A DNA stretch of 64,000 bases from Paragyromitra xinjiangensis (GCA_038503065.1 JBCAMK010000014.1:992001-1056000); one strand, 5' to 3'; shown: positions 33,407 through 45,177, counted from the stretch's first letter. Notes: a model not told the origin generated them from the sequence alone. Program-made: numbers and translations.

Positions 33407-35518
33407 CAACCACATCACACAGGAGCCAGAACAGGCATATCTGCCACTGATTCCCTACACACCATCCTTACCATCGCCCAGAAACAGGTCCTTATCCCCA
33501 CCCTGGGCAATGACAGGAAAGCTTCAAGAGCCCCTCTCCGTCCCTCCATCCTAGCCACTGACATCGATGGCGCTTTCAACTGCGTCTCACATCCTCACCT
33601 CATCAACATCCTTGAACACTATACCTTTCCAACATGGTGTGTCAAATGGATGCATAGTTTCACTACAAATCGCACACTAGCCTTCCGAATCAATAATGAA
33701 TTGGAAACTGCCCAACCATTATTAGTAGGACTTCCACAAGGCTCCCCCCTTTCCTCCATAGCCTTTGTCATCTATGCTGCTGCACTTGACCCCCCCGTCG
33801 ATCCCCATCCAACTGAATCGTCCACCAGATACATCGACGATGACACTGCCTTGCAATTAGCGAAAACCCTTGCTTTGGCCGCCAAACATTTAGCCGAAAG
33901 ACACATCGCCAAAACACTCCGCGCTTCCTTCCTGAACATCACTTTCTCACAAGCGAAGACTGAATTAATTCATCTCATCACCACAAGCACCCCTCAACCT
34001 CCCCCACAATCAATAAAAAATTTTAATACAGAAATATCCCCCTCCCCACACATCAAGACCCTAGGAATCCTTCTGGACCAGAGACTGAATTTTCATATCC
34101 ACAGTCAACAGGCTGCCTCTCGCCTCAGAACTTCCTTATACTTGGTAAATAATCTCATCAAGGACAAAGGACCCACACCCAACCTGATACACCAACTTAC
34201 TCTCACCATCATCCTCCCAGCCGCACTTTATGGCTCTGAAATATGGTGGACAGGAACCCAAAGCGTATTAGACAGAATCACACCTGCCTATCACCGCGCT
34301 GCCCGCCTCATTTCTGGTCTTCCAAAATTCACCCCGATTCACAAACTCCTACCTGAGGCTGGTCTAGCCCCCCTTAACCTTCTCCTTGACATGCGAACAC
34401 AAAGCTACGGCATCCGCATTCTGAGGAATTCCAATCATCCACTACACCAAAATCTCCTCACACATCTCCACCCCACGGACTTCAAAGGCACTGGCCTACA
34501 GAGAGTTGGCTCCCTACTATCCAAACTATTAATTGGACCACCTCTTGAAAATACATCCTTACCCTCTCATCCCTTCCTCAATGATTCTGACATTCACATC
34601 GAGGGCACCAAACAATCGGCGACACTAACCCACATGGACTGGCTTCACAGCCTCTCCAAAGCTTGGGTACTTTATTCCGATGGATCCAAATCAGAAGATG
34701 GAATCACCGCCTCTGGATGGAACATCCAACTCATTCAATATGGCATCACCACATCCTCTTTCCAGGGCAATTGCAACCTGGGACACCAATGCAAAAATGA
34801 AGATGCAGAGATTCACGGGATTCAAGAAGCCCTGCACTATCTCATTCACAATCTCCAAGCGGACAACACATTAATTTATCTCTGCGTTGATAATCAAAAC
34901 GCCCTCCACTCCCTCGCAGGCCACCCTACTTCCAATCGACAATTCCTCAGAGATTCCTTATCTCACATTCACACTCTCCATAATTTGAATTCAATCTTCA
35001 TGGGACGATGGACTCCATCACACACCAATATCCCAGGCAACGAGATAGCAGATTCTATGGCCAAACAGGGCCTCCTGATTCCTCAATGTAAACATACCTG
35101 CACCACTCTAGGCTGGTTACGCCTACAACCTAAACTCAACCTACTCAAAGCATGGCAAACTACAACGGAAACGCCAGTTGCCCTACACCCTCCCAACGTC
35201 TTGCGATTCCTCCGACGAACTCCAGCAAAAGCAATTTCACTATTACGCACTCAACAAACCAAGAGGGATCCAAACCCCCTCACCCCTCCATCTACATGTG
35301 CGTGTGGCATGATCAACTCTTCACCTCATCTCGCTCTTAATTGCACCCTAAACGGCACTTCACGACCGAACTGGGGTAACAATTGGTATTGGGCCATCCT
35401 CCTCAACAACAATCACCTCGATCTTCTTCATTTCATCAAGGAGAATGAATTAGCCACAATCTCATCAAACAATTACCTCAATATGGTGTCTAACACCAAT
35501 TTGCTCGAAATGAATTAA
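33407..35518 (+). CDS. Partial ORF2 of B1 (RT palm, RNase H, C-terminal domain)
   Basis: Open without interruption to the natural stop, but it lacks the endonuclease and the N-terminal half of the RT. Visible RT motifs are ATDIDGAFNCVSHPHL, GLPQGSPLSSIAFVIYAAA and the catalytic block RYIDDDTALQLA. RNase H follows (AWVLYSDGSKSEDGITASGW, GNCNLGHQCKNEDAEIHGIQ, CVDNQNALHSLAG, TNIPGNEIADSMAKQG). A C-terminal Cys/His motif (CACGMINSSPHLALNC) precedes the ending SNTNLLEMN. It closely matches the same regions of B3 and B4. As a 5'-truncated copy it has no promoter of its own. Confidence 0.85.
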   Translation, partial: QPHHTGARTGISATDSLHTILTIAQKQVLIPTLGNDRKASRAPLRPSILATDIDGAFNCVSHPHLINILEHYTFPTWCVKWMHSFTTNRTLAFRINNELETAQPLLVGLPQGSPLSSIAFVIYAAALDPPVDPHPTESSTRYIDDDTALQLAKTLALAAKHLAERHIAKTLRASFLNITFSQAKTELIHLITTSTPQPPPQSIKNFNTEISPSPHIKTLGILLDQRLNFHIHSQQAASRLRTSLYLVNNLIKDKGPTPNLIHQLTLTIILPAALYGSEIWWTGTQSVLDRITPAYHRAARLISGLPKFTPIHKLLPEAGLAPLNLLLDMRTQSYGIRILRNSNHPLHQNLLTHLHPTDFKGTGLQRVGSLLSKLLIGPPLENTSLPSHPFLNDSDIHIEGTKQSATLTHMDWLHSLSKAWVLYSDGSKSEDGITASGWNIQLIQYGITTSSFQGNCNLGHQCKNEDAEIHGIQEALHYLIHNLQADNTLIYLCVDNQNALHSLAGHPTSNRQFLRDSLSHIHTLHNLNSIFMGRWTPSHTNIPGNEIADSMAKQGLLIPQCKHTCTTLGWLRLQPKLNLLKAWQTTTETPVALHPPNVLRFLRRTPAKAISLLRTQQTKRDPNPLTPPSTCACGMINSSPHLALNCTLNGTSRPNWGNNWYWAILLNNNHLDLLHFIKENELATISSNNYLNMVSNTNLLEMN

Positions 35519-35780
35519 TTTCTTGGTGAACCGGGTGGGGGAAGCTTTTCTTTTGTTTCCGGTCAGTTGGAGATTATTTCTTTAAAATTTTTATTATTTT
35601 TATTATTTGTTGCGAGGAGTGTGGTTTGATTATATGTTTTGTATTTTCTTTTAAGTTTTATTAGGGGAAGTTGAGGTTGGCGGAGGTTGAGGTCATGTAT
35701 TTCATATACGAGTGCCATTCAGTAGCTAGTTAGGTTAGCGACTGTCTAAAATAAATTGAAATTGGAAATTGGAAATTGGA
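33407..35780 (+). mobile_element. Family-B LINE B1, 5'-truncated inside ORF2
   Basis: Begins directly after the A1 tail, at the RT palm region (HHTGARTGISATDSLH), and runs to the family-B 3' end. The 3' UTR (35519-35780) has the conserved end GAGTGCCATTCAGTAGCTAG, then TTAGGTTAGCGACTGTC and three GGAAATT repeats. It is followed without a gap by the 5' end of B2. No target duplication is evident. The 5' truncation is normal for LINEs. Confidence 0.85.
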
Positions 35781-37868
35781 CACCATCCTGCATGAGCAAA
35801 AAGATCCCTGCAAAACCACAGATTCTACGTTGCAACTGCGTTACACACTTCAAAAAGTCTTTAACTCTCTGGCTTCGTTTATCACCACCTTTACCCCGCT
35901 CTTAGTTTTCATGGTCGCAACCCGTGGAAATCACACTGGATCCTCCACAGACACCTCCCAGACGTTCAGCTTCACCCTCCCCATTACCTGTTAAGTTGGT
36001 GGACGTGCGCCTGCCACCCATCTTCACCAAAGGAAACAGCTGCAAGAAGGCCGACCCTTCCAGGAAGCGTCAGCTCTCCAACCCCTCACCTCAACCAGCC
36101 AGAATACCATCTCCCTCAAAAGACATGGCTCTCTTTGGCTCCACTGCACTGTCTGCGTTTGCAGAAGATCTTGACATGGGGGAATCCTCCTCCTCAGCCC
36201 TCCCACCCCAGCAATCCAACGCCCCCCCCTCCCACCTCCCATTCTCCCCTGACCAAGACTACGCTCCCGAAGTCCCAGCAGAAGAGGAGGGTAAAGACGT
36301 CCAGCAATACATGCTCTGGACCATTCAGAACAGCTTTGCAGCCTTAACGGAGCAAATGCAACTTAACCAGCAAGCGCTCATCAACAGACTGGATCACCAG
36401 GCATCCGACATTCTTACCCTCACCTCCAGCATCAACGAGCTCTCTAGAGCCAACAATGCCCTCTCCTCCCTGGTTAGAGATATCTCTACCAAACCCAATA
36501 CCCCTCTTGTCCCACACCCAGCCCCTGCCCCCCCACAGGCTCCTGGCCCAAAAACCACCACATACGCGCAAGCCGCCGCTGCTCCTGCCACCACCACCAC
36601 AAACAAGACCAAGAAGCCTAAGGTCACCCCCCTCTACAACCCCGAGTACACTAAGATCAATTGTGAGATCATTGTGGAAACCTCCACCTCCTCTCATGAA
36701 ATTACTAGTGATGCCCTCTTGAGGGCTATCAACATCACTCTTGCCCCTTGCAACTCCTCCATCCTCATGTGTACCAGAACAGAGAGATATAACTTTGTTC
36801 TCCTTACCCGACCTACAGAATCTGGCGAACAAGTCTGCTCTCTTTACCAAAGAGAGATTGAAGACGCCTGCAACCTCCTCCACCTCCCCATCTCTGATGT
36901 GCGACCCAACTGCAGATGGTCCAAGTTCATCATCCACGGCGTTCCCACAACCACCACCATGAAAGAGGCACAGGAAGCCATTGCCACTGCTGCACCCTCC
37001 CTCACTCTTGCCCAAATCCCACACTGGCTCACAACTGAAGCCCAGAGAGCTGGGAAAGCAGCCTCAGCCATTGTTATCGCCCTCCCCAAAAAATACACCA
37101 TGGCAACCCTTGGGTTAACTTATATTCCCATGTTCAACAAATCCTGCCGCGTCGAGGAATATTTTTCAATTTCTCCCACCACACAATGTCGGAACTGTCA
37201 GCAATATGGTCACCATCAGCAGACTTGTTCCAATACCACTGCCTGTGCTATCTGCGCTGAGCCCCATCCAACGGCCCAACACCCATGCAGTACCAAAGGA
37301 TGCCAAAAAGGAGCCAAGTGCACCCATCCTCCCATCAGATGTGTCAACTGCAAGCAGGGACACCGCGCCTTTGAGCGTTCCTCCTGCACTCACTTTGCCA
37401 AACTCACTCTGGCAAAACGCACCCCTCGTCGGGCAAACGCCTGATCTGCCTACTTTGCCCACCCCTCTCACCAACAACAATGATTTCCTGCCTGTAAAAA
37501 GGATGTGCGGTTGGTAAGAGACCATACTTACTGTTTTCTTGTTGCATTGTTTTTATATTTTTTATTTGGCAAGTTTCGTCTACCTTGATCAAGTTTTCTT
37601 TTAGCCTACTTTTGTTTTATTTTCTTATCCGCTAAGCTTGAATTTCCCCTTGTGGTGTTCTTGTATGCTTTCTTTTGTGCTTCCTTGTGGCCTGTCCTGT
37701 AACGGAACGTGCGGTTGGTCTCGTACCATAGAGACTGTAACTTGGGAGTGTAGGGGTTGTGAGGTTGGCGGTGGATGAGGCCATGTATTTTGTATACGCG
37801 TGCCATTCAGTAGCTAGTTAGGTTAGCAACTGTCTAAAATAAATTGAAATTGGAAATTGGAAATTGGA
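35781..37868 (+). mobile_element. Family-B ORF1-only element B2 (about 2.09 kb)
   Basis: Starts at the family-B 5' end (CACCATCCTGCATGAGCAAA), directly after the GGAAATT repeats of B1. It carries ORF1, then a 3' UTR of about 420 bp, and the B-type end (GTGCCATTCAGTAGCTAGTT, GGAAATT repeats). There is no endonuclease or RT. Its own tail is directly followed by the 5' end of B3. Architecture matches the family-A mini elements although the proteins differ. Its ORF1 is clearly diverged from those of B3 and B4, so it is not simply a deleted copy of either neighbour. Confidence 0.85.
35924..37444 (+). CDS. ORF1 of B2 (gag-like zinc-knuckle protein)
   Basis: The frame is open from before 35924. The first in-frame ATG conserved among B-family copies is near 36125 (MALFGSTALSAFAEDLDMGE; compare MAESS in B3 and MAQPG in B4), so translation probably starts there. 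The upstream frame is also open and Pro/Ser-rich. A coiled-coil-prone helix follows (AALTEQMQLNQQALINRLDH), then a Pro linker and the core (FIIHGVPTTTTMKEAQEAIA, PHWLTTEAQRAGKAASAIVI). Three knuckles follow: CRNCQQYGHHQQTC, CAICAEPHPTAQHPC and CVNCKQGHRAFERSSC. There is no internal stop. Function is inferred as RNA binding in LINE particles. Confidence 0.82.
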   Translation: MEITLDPPQTPPRRSASPSPLPVKLVDVRLPPIFTKGNSCKKADPSRKRQLSNPSPQPARIPSPSKDMALFGSTALSAFAEDLDMGESSSSALPPQQSNAPPSHLPFSPDQDYAPEVPAEEEGKDVQQYMLWTIQNSFAALTEQMQLNQQALINRLDHQASDILTLTSSINELSRANNALSSLVRDISTKPNTPLVPHPAPAPPQAPGPKTTTYAQAAAAPATTTTNKTKKPKVTPLYNPEYTKINCEIIVETSTSSHEITSDALLRAINITLAPCNSSILMCTRTERYNFVLLTRPTESGEQVCSLYQREIEDACNLLHLPISDVRPNCRWSKFIIHGVPTTTTMKEAQEAIATAAPSLTLAQIPHWLTTEAQRAGKAASAIVIALPKKYTMATLGLTYIPMFNKSCRVEEYFSISPTTQCRNCQQYGHHQQTCSNTTACAICAEPHPTAQHPCSTKGCQKGAKCTHPPIRCVNCKQGHRAFERSSCTHFAKLTLAKRTPRRANA

Positions 37869-38184
37869 CACCATCCTGCACAAGTAAAAAGATTCCTGCA
37901 AAACCACAGTTCTACGTTGCAACCGCGTTACACACTGCAAAAAGTCTTTAACTCTTTGGCTTCATTTATCACCACTTCCCCGCATTCAAACACTTTCATC
38001 AGGCGCGTCGCCCCATTTCATCCTGGATTCGCCCTCAACTCCTCCTAGGAGATCCCGCACCCCATCCCCATCCCCCATCAAGCTAGTAACCTTTGGCACC
38101 AACTTCACCCTCCCCCTCATCGGCAAGAAGTGCACCCTCTCCAACCCTTCTCCAGCACCCGCACACTCAGGATCACCCACAAAG

Positions 38185-39605
38185 ATGGCTGAATCCTCCA
38201 CTGCTCAATCCCTCTTTAACACCGGTCCCCAGGGCCTCACCACCGACTCGCAGTACCACGATGAAGCTCTAATGCACGAGCTTCCTGACGACTCCACTTC
38301 TAACTGGCTTCATGACTTTTCAGCCACTGAAGACTACATGCCCGAAATCCCCGACAATGGCAACACCGAGCAATTCACGGCACGGCTGTTGAAATCCAGC
38401 TTTGCCCGCCTCAACACCCAAACCGAGGAAAACAATACCCTCCTCCTCGCCAAAGTAGCCATGCAGGAAAATGTCATCCTCAAGCTCACGGATCAGACCA
38501 AGATCCTTCAAGAAATGGTGGGCAAACTATCCACCACGCTCACAACATGGCCGGTGTTCTTCGCAACATCGACAAAAACACCAACCAACCTGCCCACGCT
38601 TCCACAACACCCAGCAACCAACAGAAACCCCAGCGAAAACCCCACCAACAAGCTCAGAAACCCCAAACCCCCCTCCTCAACGATGGAAAACCTATGACTT
38701 ATGCGCAAGCCGCAAATGCTCCTGCTGCTCCCTTCACCAAGGTCAACAAGGGCAATAAGAAAAAGAAGGCCCTTCCCCCCAAACTTTTCCAACAGCAATT
38801 CACCACCATCAATCGTCAAATCATCCTCGAAACCTCCGCTGACGTCCCAGCTTCAATTGACAATCTTTCCCTCCTCACGGCCATCAACAAGGAACTTGCT
38901 CCCCGCAACACCTCCATTCTTATGTGCACAAAGACGGCCAGACGCAACTTCGTCCTCACCACTCGACCTGATGAATCTGCAGAACAAATCTGCCAGGCCT
39001 ATCAGAAGGAAATCGAGACAGCATGCACCCTCCTCAAAATTTCCCTCGGCGAAGCCAGACCGAATTCAAAATGGTCCAAATTCATCGTTCACGGCATCCC
39101 CACCAAGGCCACAATGGCTGAAGTAGCGGAACAAATGTCCATATCCGTTCCAACCTTCACACTCGCACAAACTCCCAGATGGCTCACTACCACTGAGGCC
39201 TGGGCCACCAAAACCCATTCTGCAATAGTCATTGCACTCCCACAAAAGTTTACAATGGAAACCCTTGGCCTATCACAAATCCCTCTTTTCAACTCCTTCT
39301 GCAGGGTACAAGAATATATTGCAGTCTCCCCCACCACACAATGCAGAAAATGCCAGGCCTATGGTCATCATCGGCAAACCTGCAAAAACAATCTTAAATG
39401 CGCAGTCTGTGCTGAGGCACATGAAACTTTCAAACACCCATGCACCACCGCTGGCTGCCCAGCTGGTGCTAAGTGCACCCACCCTCCAATCCGCTGCGCT
39501 AACTGCAATCAAGGCCACAAAGCCTATGAACGCAAAGTTTGCATCCCCTACACCAAGCTCACTGAGAGCCTCAAATCCTCCCGAATCACCACCACCAATG
39601 CTTAA
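38185..39605 (+). pseudogene. ORF1 of B3, one-base frameshift
   Basis: Begins MAESSTAQSLFNTGPQGLTT at 38185. The N-terminal part has a coiled-coil-prone stretch (NTQTEENNTLLLAKVAMQEN). Near 38543 one base is missing (compare CTCACAACATGG here with CTCAACAAAATGG in B4), and the protein continues in the next frame (MAGVLRNIDKNTNQPAHAST). The core has KPMTYAQAANAP and FIVHGIPTKATMAEVAEQMS. Three knuckles follow: CRKCQAYGHHRQTC, CAVCAEAHETFKHPC and CANCNQGHKAYERKVC. The TAA stop at 39603-39605 overlaps the ORF2 ATG as TAATG. Confidence 0.83.
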
Positions 39606-42600
39606 TGCAGCCACAACCATCCTCACTAGGCATAGCCACGGTGCAGCAGCTGAACTGCGCCAAAGGACAGGCCTCCAGCTTATCAGCAATCTTAGATTTC
39701 GACCGTTCACAACACTCTCTAATCCTCATGCTCCAGGAACCCTGGTTAGATCATGACAAAATTCCTCCAACATTGCAAAGCTCTGATGCATATTTTCCTT
39801 CTACATCATCGAAAGTAGTTATTTACATTAAGAAAAATCTAAAAAACACAAAAATAATCACCACCTTATCACCAAATTCAAACATTATCTTTCTACTCAT
39901 TAAACTTCCTCAACTTACAATGGAACTCTGCAACGTTTATATTCAACCACGACAGAGCGACAACCATCTCCCTCTCCTCACACATCATTTCCACCAAAAC
40001 ACCATACTAGCAGCAGACTTTAACTTACACCACCCATGGTGGTATGGCCCTAAAGCCGACACTCACGCTTATTTATTTTCCAAGCGCATCTCCATAACTA
40101 ATTTAATCACGGAATGGCTTGAAGGCAATAATTTCCGCCTTTTAAATAAACCGGGAACCTACACCCACTTCCCTAGAAATGGCAACCAACCTTCCATCCT
40201 TGATCTAACCCTCGTCCGAGGTTTATCTGACATCTGCGGCCCTTGGTCTGCACCTCCAATTTGCCCTCACAATTCCGATCATGTATCAATATACACCACG
40301 CTCTACATTCACCCGCCGGAATACACAAGCCGCCGCCTCTACTCTAAAGCAGATTGGCCAAAATTCCACCAAATCATCAGGGACGCAGCCATCCCTTTCA
40401 ACTACCACAACGAAACAACAACCAATCAAACCCTATCCCACATCGTTAACACTGTTAACCAAGCTGTGGAATGCGCCATCCCCTTATCAAAACCAAGGAC
40501 TTATGCCAAATCCTGGTGGACACCCAACCTCCGTAAACTAAAGAGAAAACTCGCCTGGGTGGAATCAGAAGCCAGGAAAACCAATTCTCCACCACACTTC
40601 AGAATATTAGCCAATTCTATCCGCAAGATCTATAAAACTGAAATAACCCTCGCCAAATGGGATCACTGGCACAGATCAATCAAGGATATCAGTCCCAGCT
40701 CCGCCTGGAACCTTTTAAATGGCGCTTCAGCTAGAAACAAACCCAACATCCCCCCCATCAACCAACAGGAAGACAACGAGGCAATTGGTAAAGCCTTTCG
40801 CCAAACATTCTTTCCACCACAAATCACCCCAACTCAATTTCCCCCTCACTTCCTACCCCCTCCCACTTCCGACAAAAGCCAATTTCCCCAAACCATTTCA
40901 GCTGAAGAAATTGACCACCTCCTCCACAAATCCAACATGCGGACAGCAGTCGGTCCAGATGGGTTCAATTATATCACCCTACGAGAAACAAACCGAGCCC
41001 GCCCCGCCATTTTAACCGCCCTGTTTAACAATCTTCTACACCTTGGACACATGCCTGAAATATGGAAAATCACACACTGCGTTCCCATCCCCAAATCAAA
41101 CAAAGCCGATTATTCCTCCCCCAAAAGCTACCGCCCAGTTTCCCTACTTTCCTGCCTTGGTAAACTCTTGGAGAAAATAATGGCCAAAAAACTTGAAATA
41201 TGCGCCACATTAAATGGAGCCATCCAACCTCACCACACTGGGGCCAGAACAGGAGTTTCCGCTACTGACTCCCTACACTACATTCTCACCATCACACAGA
41301 AGCAAGTACTCATCCCCACCCTCGGCAACGACAGGAAAGCCTCACGCGCACCTCTACACCCAACAATTTTAGCAACCGATATTGATGGCGCCTTCAACTG
41401 CATCTCTCACCCCCATCTTATAACAATATTAGAGCATTACACCTTCCCCACCTGGTGCATCAAATGGATGTCCAGCTTCACCACAAACCGAACTCTGGCT
41501 TTTCGCATCAATAAGGAGCTTGAAACCCCTCAACCCCTACAAGTGGGGCTCCCACGAGGCTCCCCTCTTTCTTCAATTGCCTTTGTCATTTATGCTGCCG
41601 CACCGGACCCTCCATCCAATCCCCACCCCACAGAATTTTCCACAATATACATTGACGATGACACCGCTTTACAATTAGCGAAAACACCTGCCTTTGCCAC
41701 AAAACGTTAAGCAGAAAGGCACGCAGCTAAAACCCTTCAAGCCTCCTACCTTAACATAACCTTTTCTCAACCAAAAACGGAGCTAATCCACCTCATGGCC
41801 ACAAGCACCTCTCATCCTTCCAATCAAATCATCAAGCTCTTCAACACAGACATTGCCCCTTCCCCCCACATCAAAACCTTGGGCATCCTCCTTGACCAGC
41901 AATTAAATTTCCACACCCATTGCCAACAAGCTGCCTCCCGCTTAAGAACCGCCCTATACCTTGTCAATAATCTTATCAAAGACAAAGGTCCCACTCCCAA
42001 CCTAATCCACCAGCTAACCCTAACCATCATACTCCCTGCTGCACTCTATGGCTCTGAAGTATGGTGGACAGGCACCCAAAGCATCCTTGATAGACTTTCA
42101 CCCTTCTATCACCGGGCAGCTCGACTCATCACTGGCCTTCCCAAATACACTCCGATACATAGACTTCTACCTGAGGCTGGCTTAGCCCCCCTCAACCTAT
42201 TACTTGACATGCGTACGCAAATATATGGTATTCGCCTTCTACGCATTCCAAACCATCCGTTACACAAGACCCTCCAACAATATCTCTACCGTACCAACTT
42301 CAAAGGCACCGGCTTGCAAAGAGTTGGGTCTCTCTTATCCCAGCTCCTATCGGGTGCCCCCCTCGAAGATCTCTCCCTACCCTCCCATTCCTTTCTCAAT
42401 AATGCCAACATACACATTGAAGGCACCAAACAATCAGCATCTCTCATCCACATGGACTGGCTTCATAGCCTTTCCAATGCTTGGGTACTTTACTCAGACG
42501 GCTCTAAAGCAGAAAATGGAGTCACAGCATCTGGCTGGAATATCCAATTCATACAATATGGCAACACCACTCAATCATACCAGGGCAATTGCAACCTGGG

Positions 42601-42787
42601 TCACCAATGCGAAAACGAAGACGCAGAAATCCACGGAATACAGGAAGCTCTTCAATATCTCATCCAACGTTTACCAGTTAATAACACACTAGTTTACCTA
42701 TGCATCGACAATCAGAATGCATTCCGAGCTGTCGCTGGTAACGTCACTTCTAATCGACAGTTCCTAAAATCCACCCTTGCACATATA

Positions 42788-45021
42788 ACCACTCACCAGA
42801 CCGACAACAACAACCACGAAACGACTTTTTGGTCATAACTCCACCAGTTTTACTCCGATTAACGAGATTTTTGGTTATTCGGACTCGCCTCACTGCCCCC
42901 GTTCGATCCTGCTATTGTACGTCGAGGTCGCTCTCGATTTGCAAAAGTTGTTGTCGAATTCGCTATTTTACCCCTCTTTTCCCCCCTACACCTCAAATCT
43001 TGAGATCTTGCAAGACCTCATAACTCCCCGAGTTTTTGTCCGATTAGCTCGAACCCGGGCTTTTTGGACTCCCCACACCGAGCCCGTTCGATCGCCCTCT
43101 CGTTCGTCCGGATCGGAGCAGATTTGCAGAAGTTGTTGACACTTCCTGCTCCCACCCTCCCCCACCCGCCAGGGACCCCCCCAGGGCCCCACAACAACCC
43201 CCCCATACACCCCACCTCCTCCTGTCGGTTCAGGACCCTCCTCCATGTCTTCCTCTTCGTCCAGAGGCAGAGGGAGAGGCAGAGGCTTTCAGTCTCCCTC
43301 TCCTGGCGCAATTTCGCCCTTCACCACCCCCACAACACCCACAGCACCCACCACACCCCCCAATTCGCGACTTTCTGCCCTCCACCATGGAGACCCAGAG
43401 CAGACCCCTACTCAAACCCTCCCACTGCGTCCTGCTGTTGCCCTTCAGGACTATGAGTCACTCCCACTCCCTCCAGATTCTCAAGACCATGAGATGACAG
43501 AGTCAGAGTCAGAGCATGAGAGCATGGATGACTTCGTGGCTCCCACCCTCAACACCACTATCAAGATCGCAGATGCTGTGATCCAAATCGCCAGAGACCT
43601 CCACCAGTATCGCCTCTATGTGAAGCAACTGGAGAGGGAAATCAGACGCCTCCAGAAGGCAGCCAGGAACCCCCCACCTCCCCCTACCGTTCACAACGAC
43701 CCAGCTCTTGTGGAGAAGGTAGCAACCCTCACAACCAAGGTGGCAGACTTGGAGCAGAAACGCGCCTTAACTAGCATTCTGGCCACTGCCAACCTCCCCC
43801 CACCACCAGCAGCTGCCCCAGCACCTGCACCTCACTCATGGGCTCAGGTTGCCTCCAAAAAGGCCTCCAGACCCGCCCCCAAGGCCTCCAAGGCCCCCAA
43901 ACCACCCACCAACCCTCCCAAGCGCGACCGCACCCTTATCATCACCAGGAATGGTCTACCCATTCCTGAGGATGTCACCCCACTCACCATTCGCAACACA
44001 GTCAATGCAGCCTTAGAAAGCCCCTTGATTGCAGAGGTGCGATTTACACCTGCTCACCATGTGCAGCTCATTGCTGTCACCACCACCACCTCCGACACAC
44101 TCCTCAAGCAGAGATCAAAGCTTGAGGAGATTGTGAGATCCACCATCCCCAATGCCAACAGCCTGGAGAAAGAGGTCACTCTCTTTCAGGTTGTCCTGCA
44201 CAACGTACCCACCTCCATTCCTTCTGGCGAAGAAGGATTTCAACACATCAGGTCAGAGGTTGAACAGTTCAACCCTGGCACCACCCTCATGCGCGACCCT
44301 CGCTGGCTCACCAGACCAGAGCAGAGAGAGGGCAAGCAGGCTTCTTCTATGGTTCTTACCATCCAGGGGAAACAACCTGCCACCACTGCCCTTGAGAGAG
44401 GGCTCTCCCTTTTCGGACGACGCCTCAAGGTTTCCAAATACCTTCGCTTTGGACAGGACACCCAATGCACCCACTGCCTGGCCTTTGGCCACCACCAACA
44501 GCGCTGTACCAGCAAGACCCCTATCTGTACCATCTGTGCTGGGCCTCATACAGTGTCAACACACACCTGCGGCAAACCTTCCTGCCATGTCAAAGGATCT
44601 CCCTGCCTCCACACCATCCTCCGCTGCGCTAACTGTGGCGAACAACATCGTGGTAACTCCCCTGAGTGCCTCAAACTCACAGCAGCAAGACTAGCTGCAA
44701 GCGAAAGACAGAATCGCATGCAAATCTAAGTCTCCCCCCACCCTTACGACTTCATCTCCCTTGACAGTGCTCGGATTGTTGGAGGGACGTGCTATAGGCA
44801 CAAAGCATGTGCTGGTGAAAGAAGAATGCCCAGGGTAGTCTTGTCCTGTGGGAGAGGGCACTAGATCGGGGTATTAACACATAAACTGAAGAATAGCCGT
44901 AGAGGGCTGAGTTGGACCCAGTGGGAGGAATCGGGTAGTTAGTTGCGTTTTGATTTTGTTTTCTGTTTGGTTTTTTCTATATGTATGCCATATCTGTTTC
45001 GGATTTATGCAGTATGAAATA

Positions 45022-45061
<40 letters not shown>

Positions 45062-45066
45062 AAATA
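42788..45066 (+). mobile_element. ORF1-only LINE derivative Am3 (2,279 bp, near full length)
   Basis: Inserted in B3 ORF2 with a perfect 15-bp duplication ACCCTTGCACATATA at 42773-42787 and 45067-45081. The 5' UTR (about 42788-43244) aligns with those of Am2 and Am4, with shared blocks ACGACTTTTTGGTCATAACT and CCCGTTCGATCCTGCTATTG. ORF1 is intact; about 280 bp of 3' UTR follow. Hairpins are GTGC-TATAG-GCAC (44789-44801) and ATCTG-TTT-CGGAT (44992-45004, one G-U pair). The tail is a long (AAAT)n run. Confidence 0.93.
43245..44729 (+). CDS. Intact ORF1 of Am3 (gag-like, 494 aa)
   Basis: Open from ATG to TAA. The N-terminus [20 protein letters not shown] is nearly the same as Am2, but residues ~25-130 differ strongly in sequence and length. 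A leucine-rich heptad-like helix (YVKQLEREIRRLQKAARN) replaces the corresponding Am2 helix, and the second helix VEKVATLTTKVADLEQKRAL is conserved. The C-terminal core and the knuckles are conserved: CTHCLAFGHHQQRC, CTICAGPHTVSTHTC and CANCGEQHRGNSPEC. Two diverged copies with open frames argue that ORF1 protein is still made and needed. I infer RNA binding in trans with an autonomous family-A ORF2 protein. Confidence 0.88.
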   Translation: MSSSSSRGRGRGRGFQSPSPGAISPFTTPTTPTAPTTPPNSRLSALHHGDPEQTPTQTLPLRPAVALQDYESLPLPPDSQDHEMTESESEHESMDDFVAPTLNTTIKIADAVIQIARDLHQYRLYVKQLEREIRRLQKAARNPPPPPTVHNDPALVEKVATLTTKVADLEQKRALTSILATANLPPPPAAAPAPAPHSWAQVASKKASRPAPKASKAPKPPTNPPKRDRTLIITRNGLPIPEDVTPLTIRNTVNAALESPLIAEVRFTPAHHVQLIAVTTTTSDTLLKQRSKLEEIVRSTIPNANSLEKEVTLFQVVLHNVPTSIPSGEEGFQHIRSEVEQFNPGTTLMRDPRWLTRPEQREGKQASSMVLTIQGKQPATTALERGLSLFGRRLKVSKYLRFGQDTQCTHCLAFGHHQQRCTSKTPICTICAGPHTVSTHTCGKPSCHVKGSPCLHTILRCANCGEQHRGNSPECLKLTAARLAASERQNRMQI

Positions 45067-45177
45067 ACCCTTGCACATATACACAACTTACACAATTTGA
45101 ATGCCCCAGTCGTGGGGAGATGGACTCCATCTCACACCAACATCATGGGCAATGAGATAGCCGACACCATGGCCAAA

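Noticed and set aside
33407..33410. A1 inserted inside a B-family element
   Set aside because: B1 begins mid-ORF2 right after the A1 tail, but I find no matching upstream B sequence or target duplication before A1 at 24490. B1 is better read as a 5'-truncated copy.
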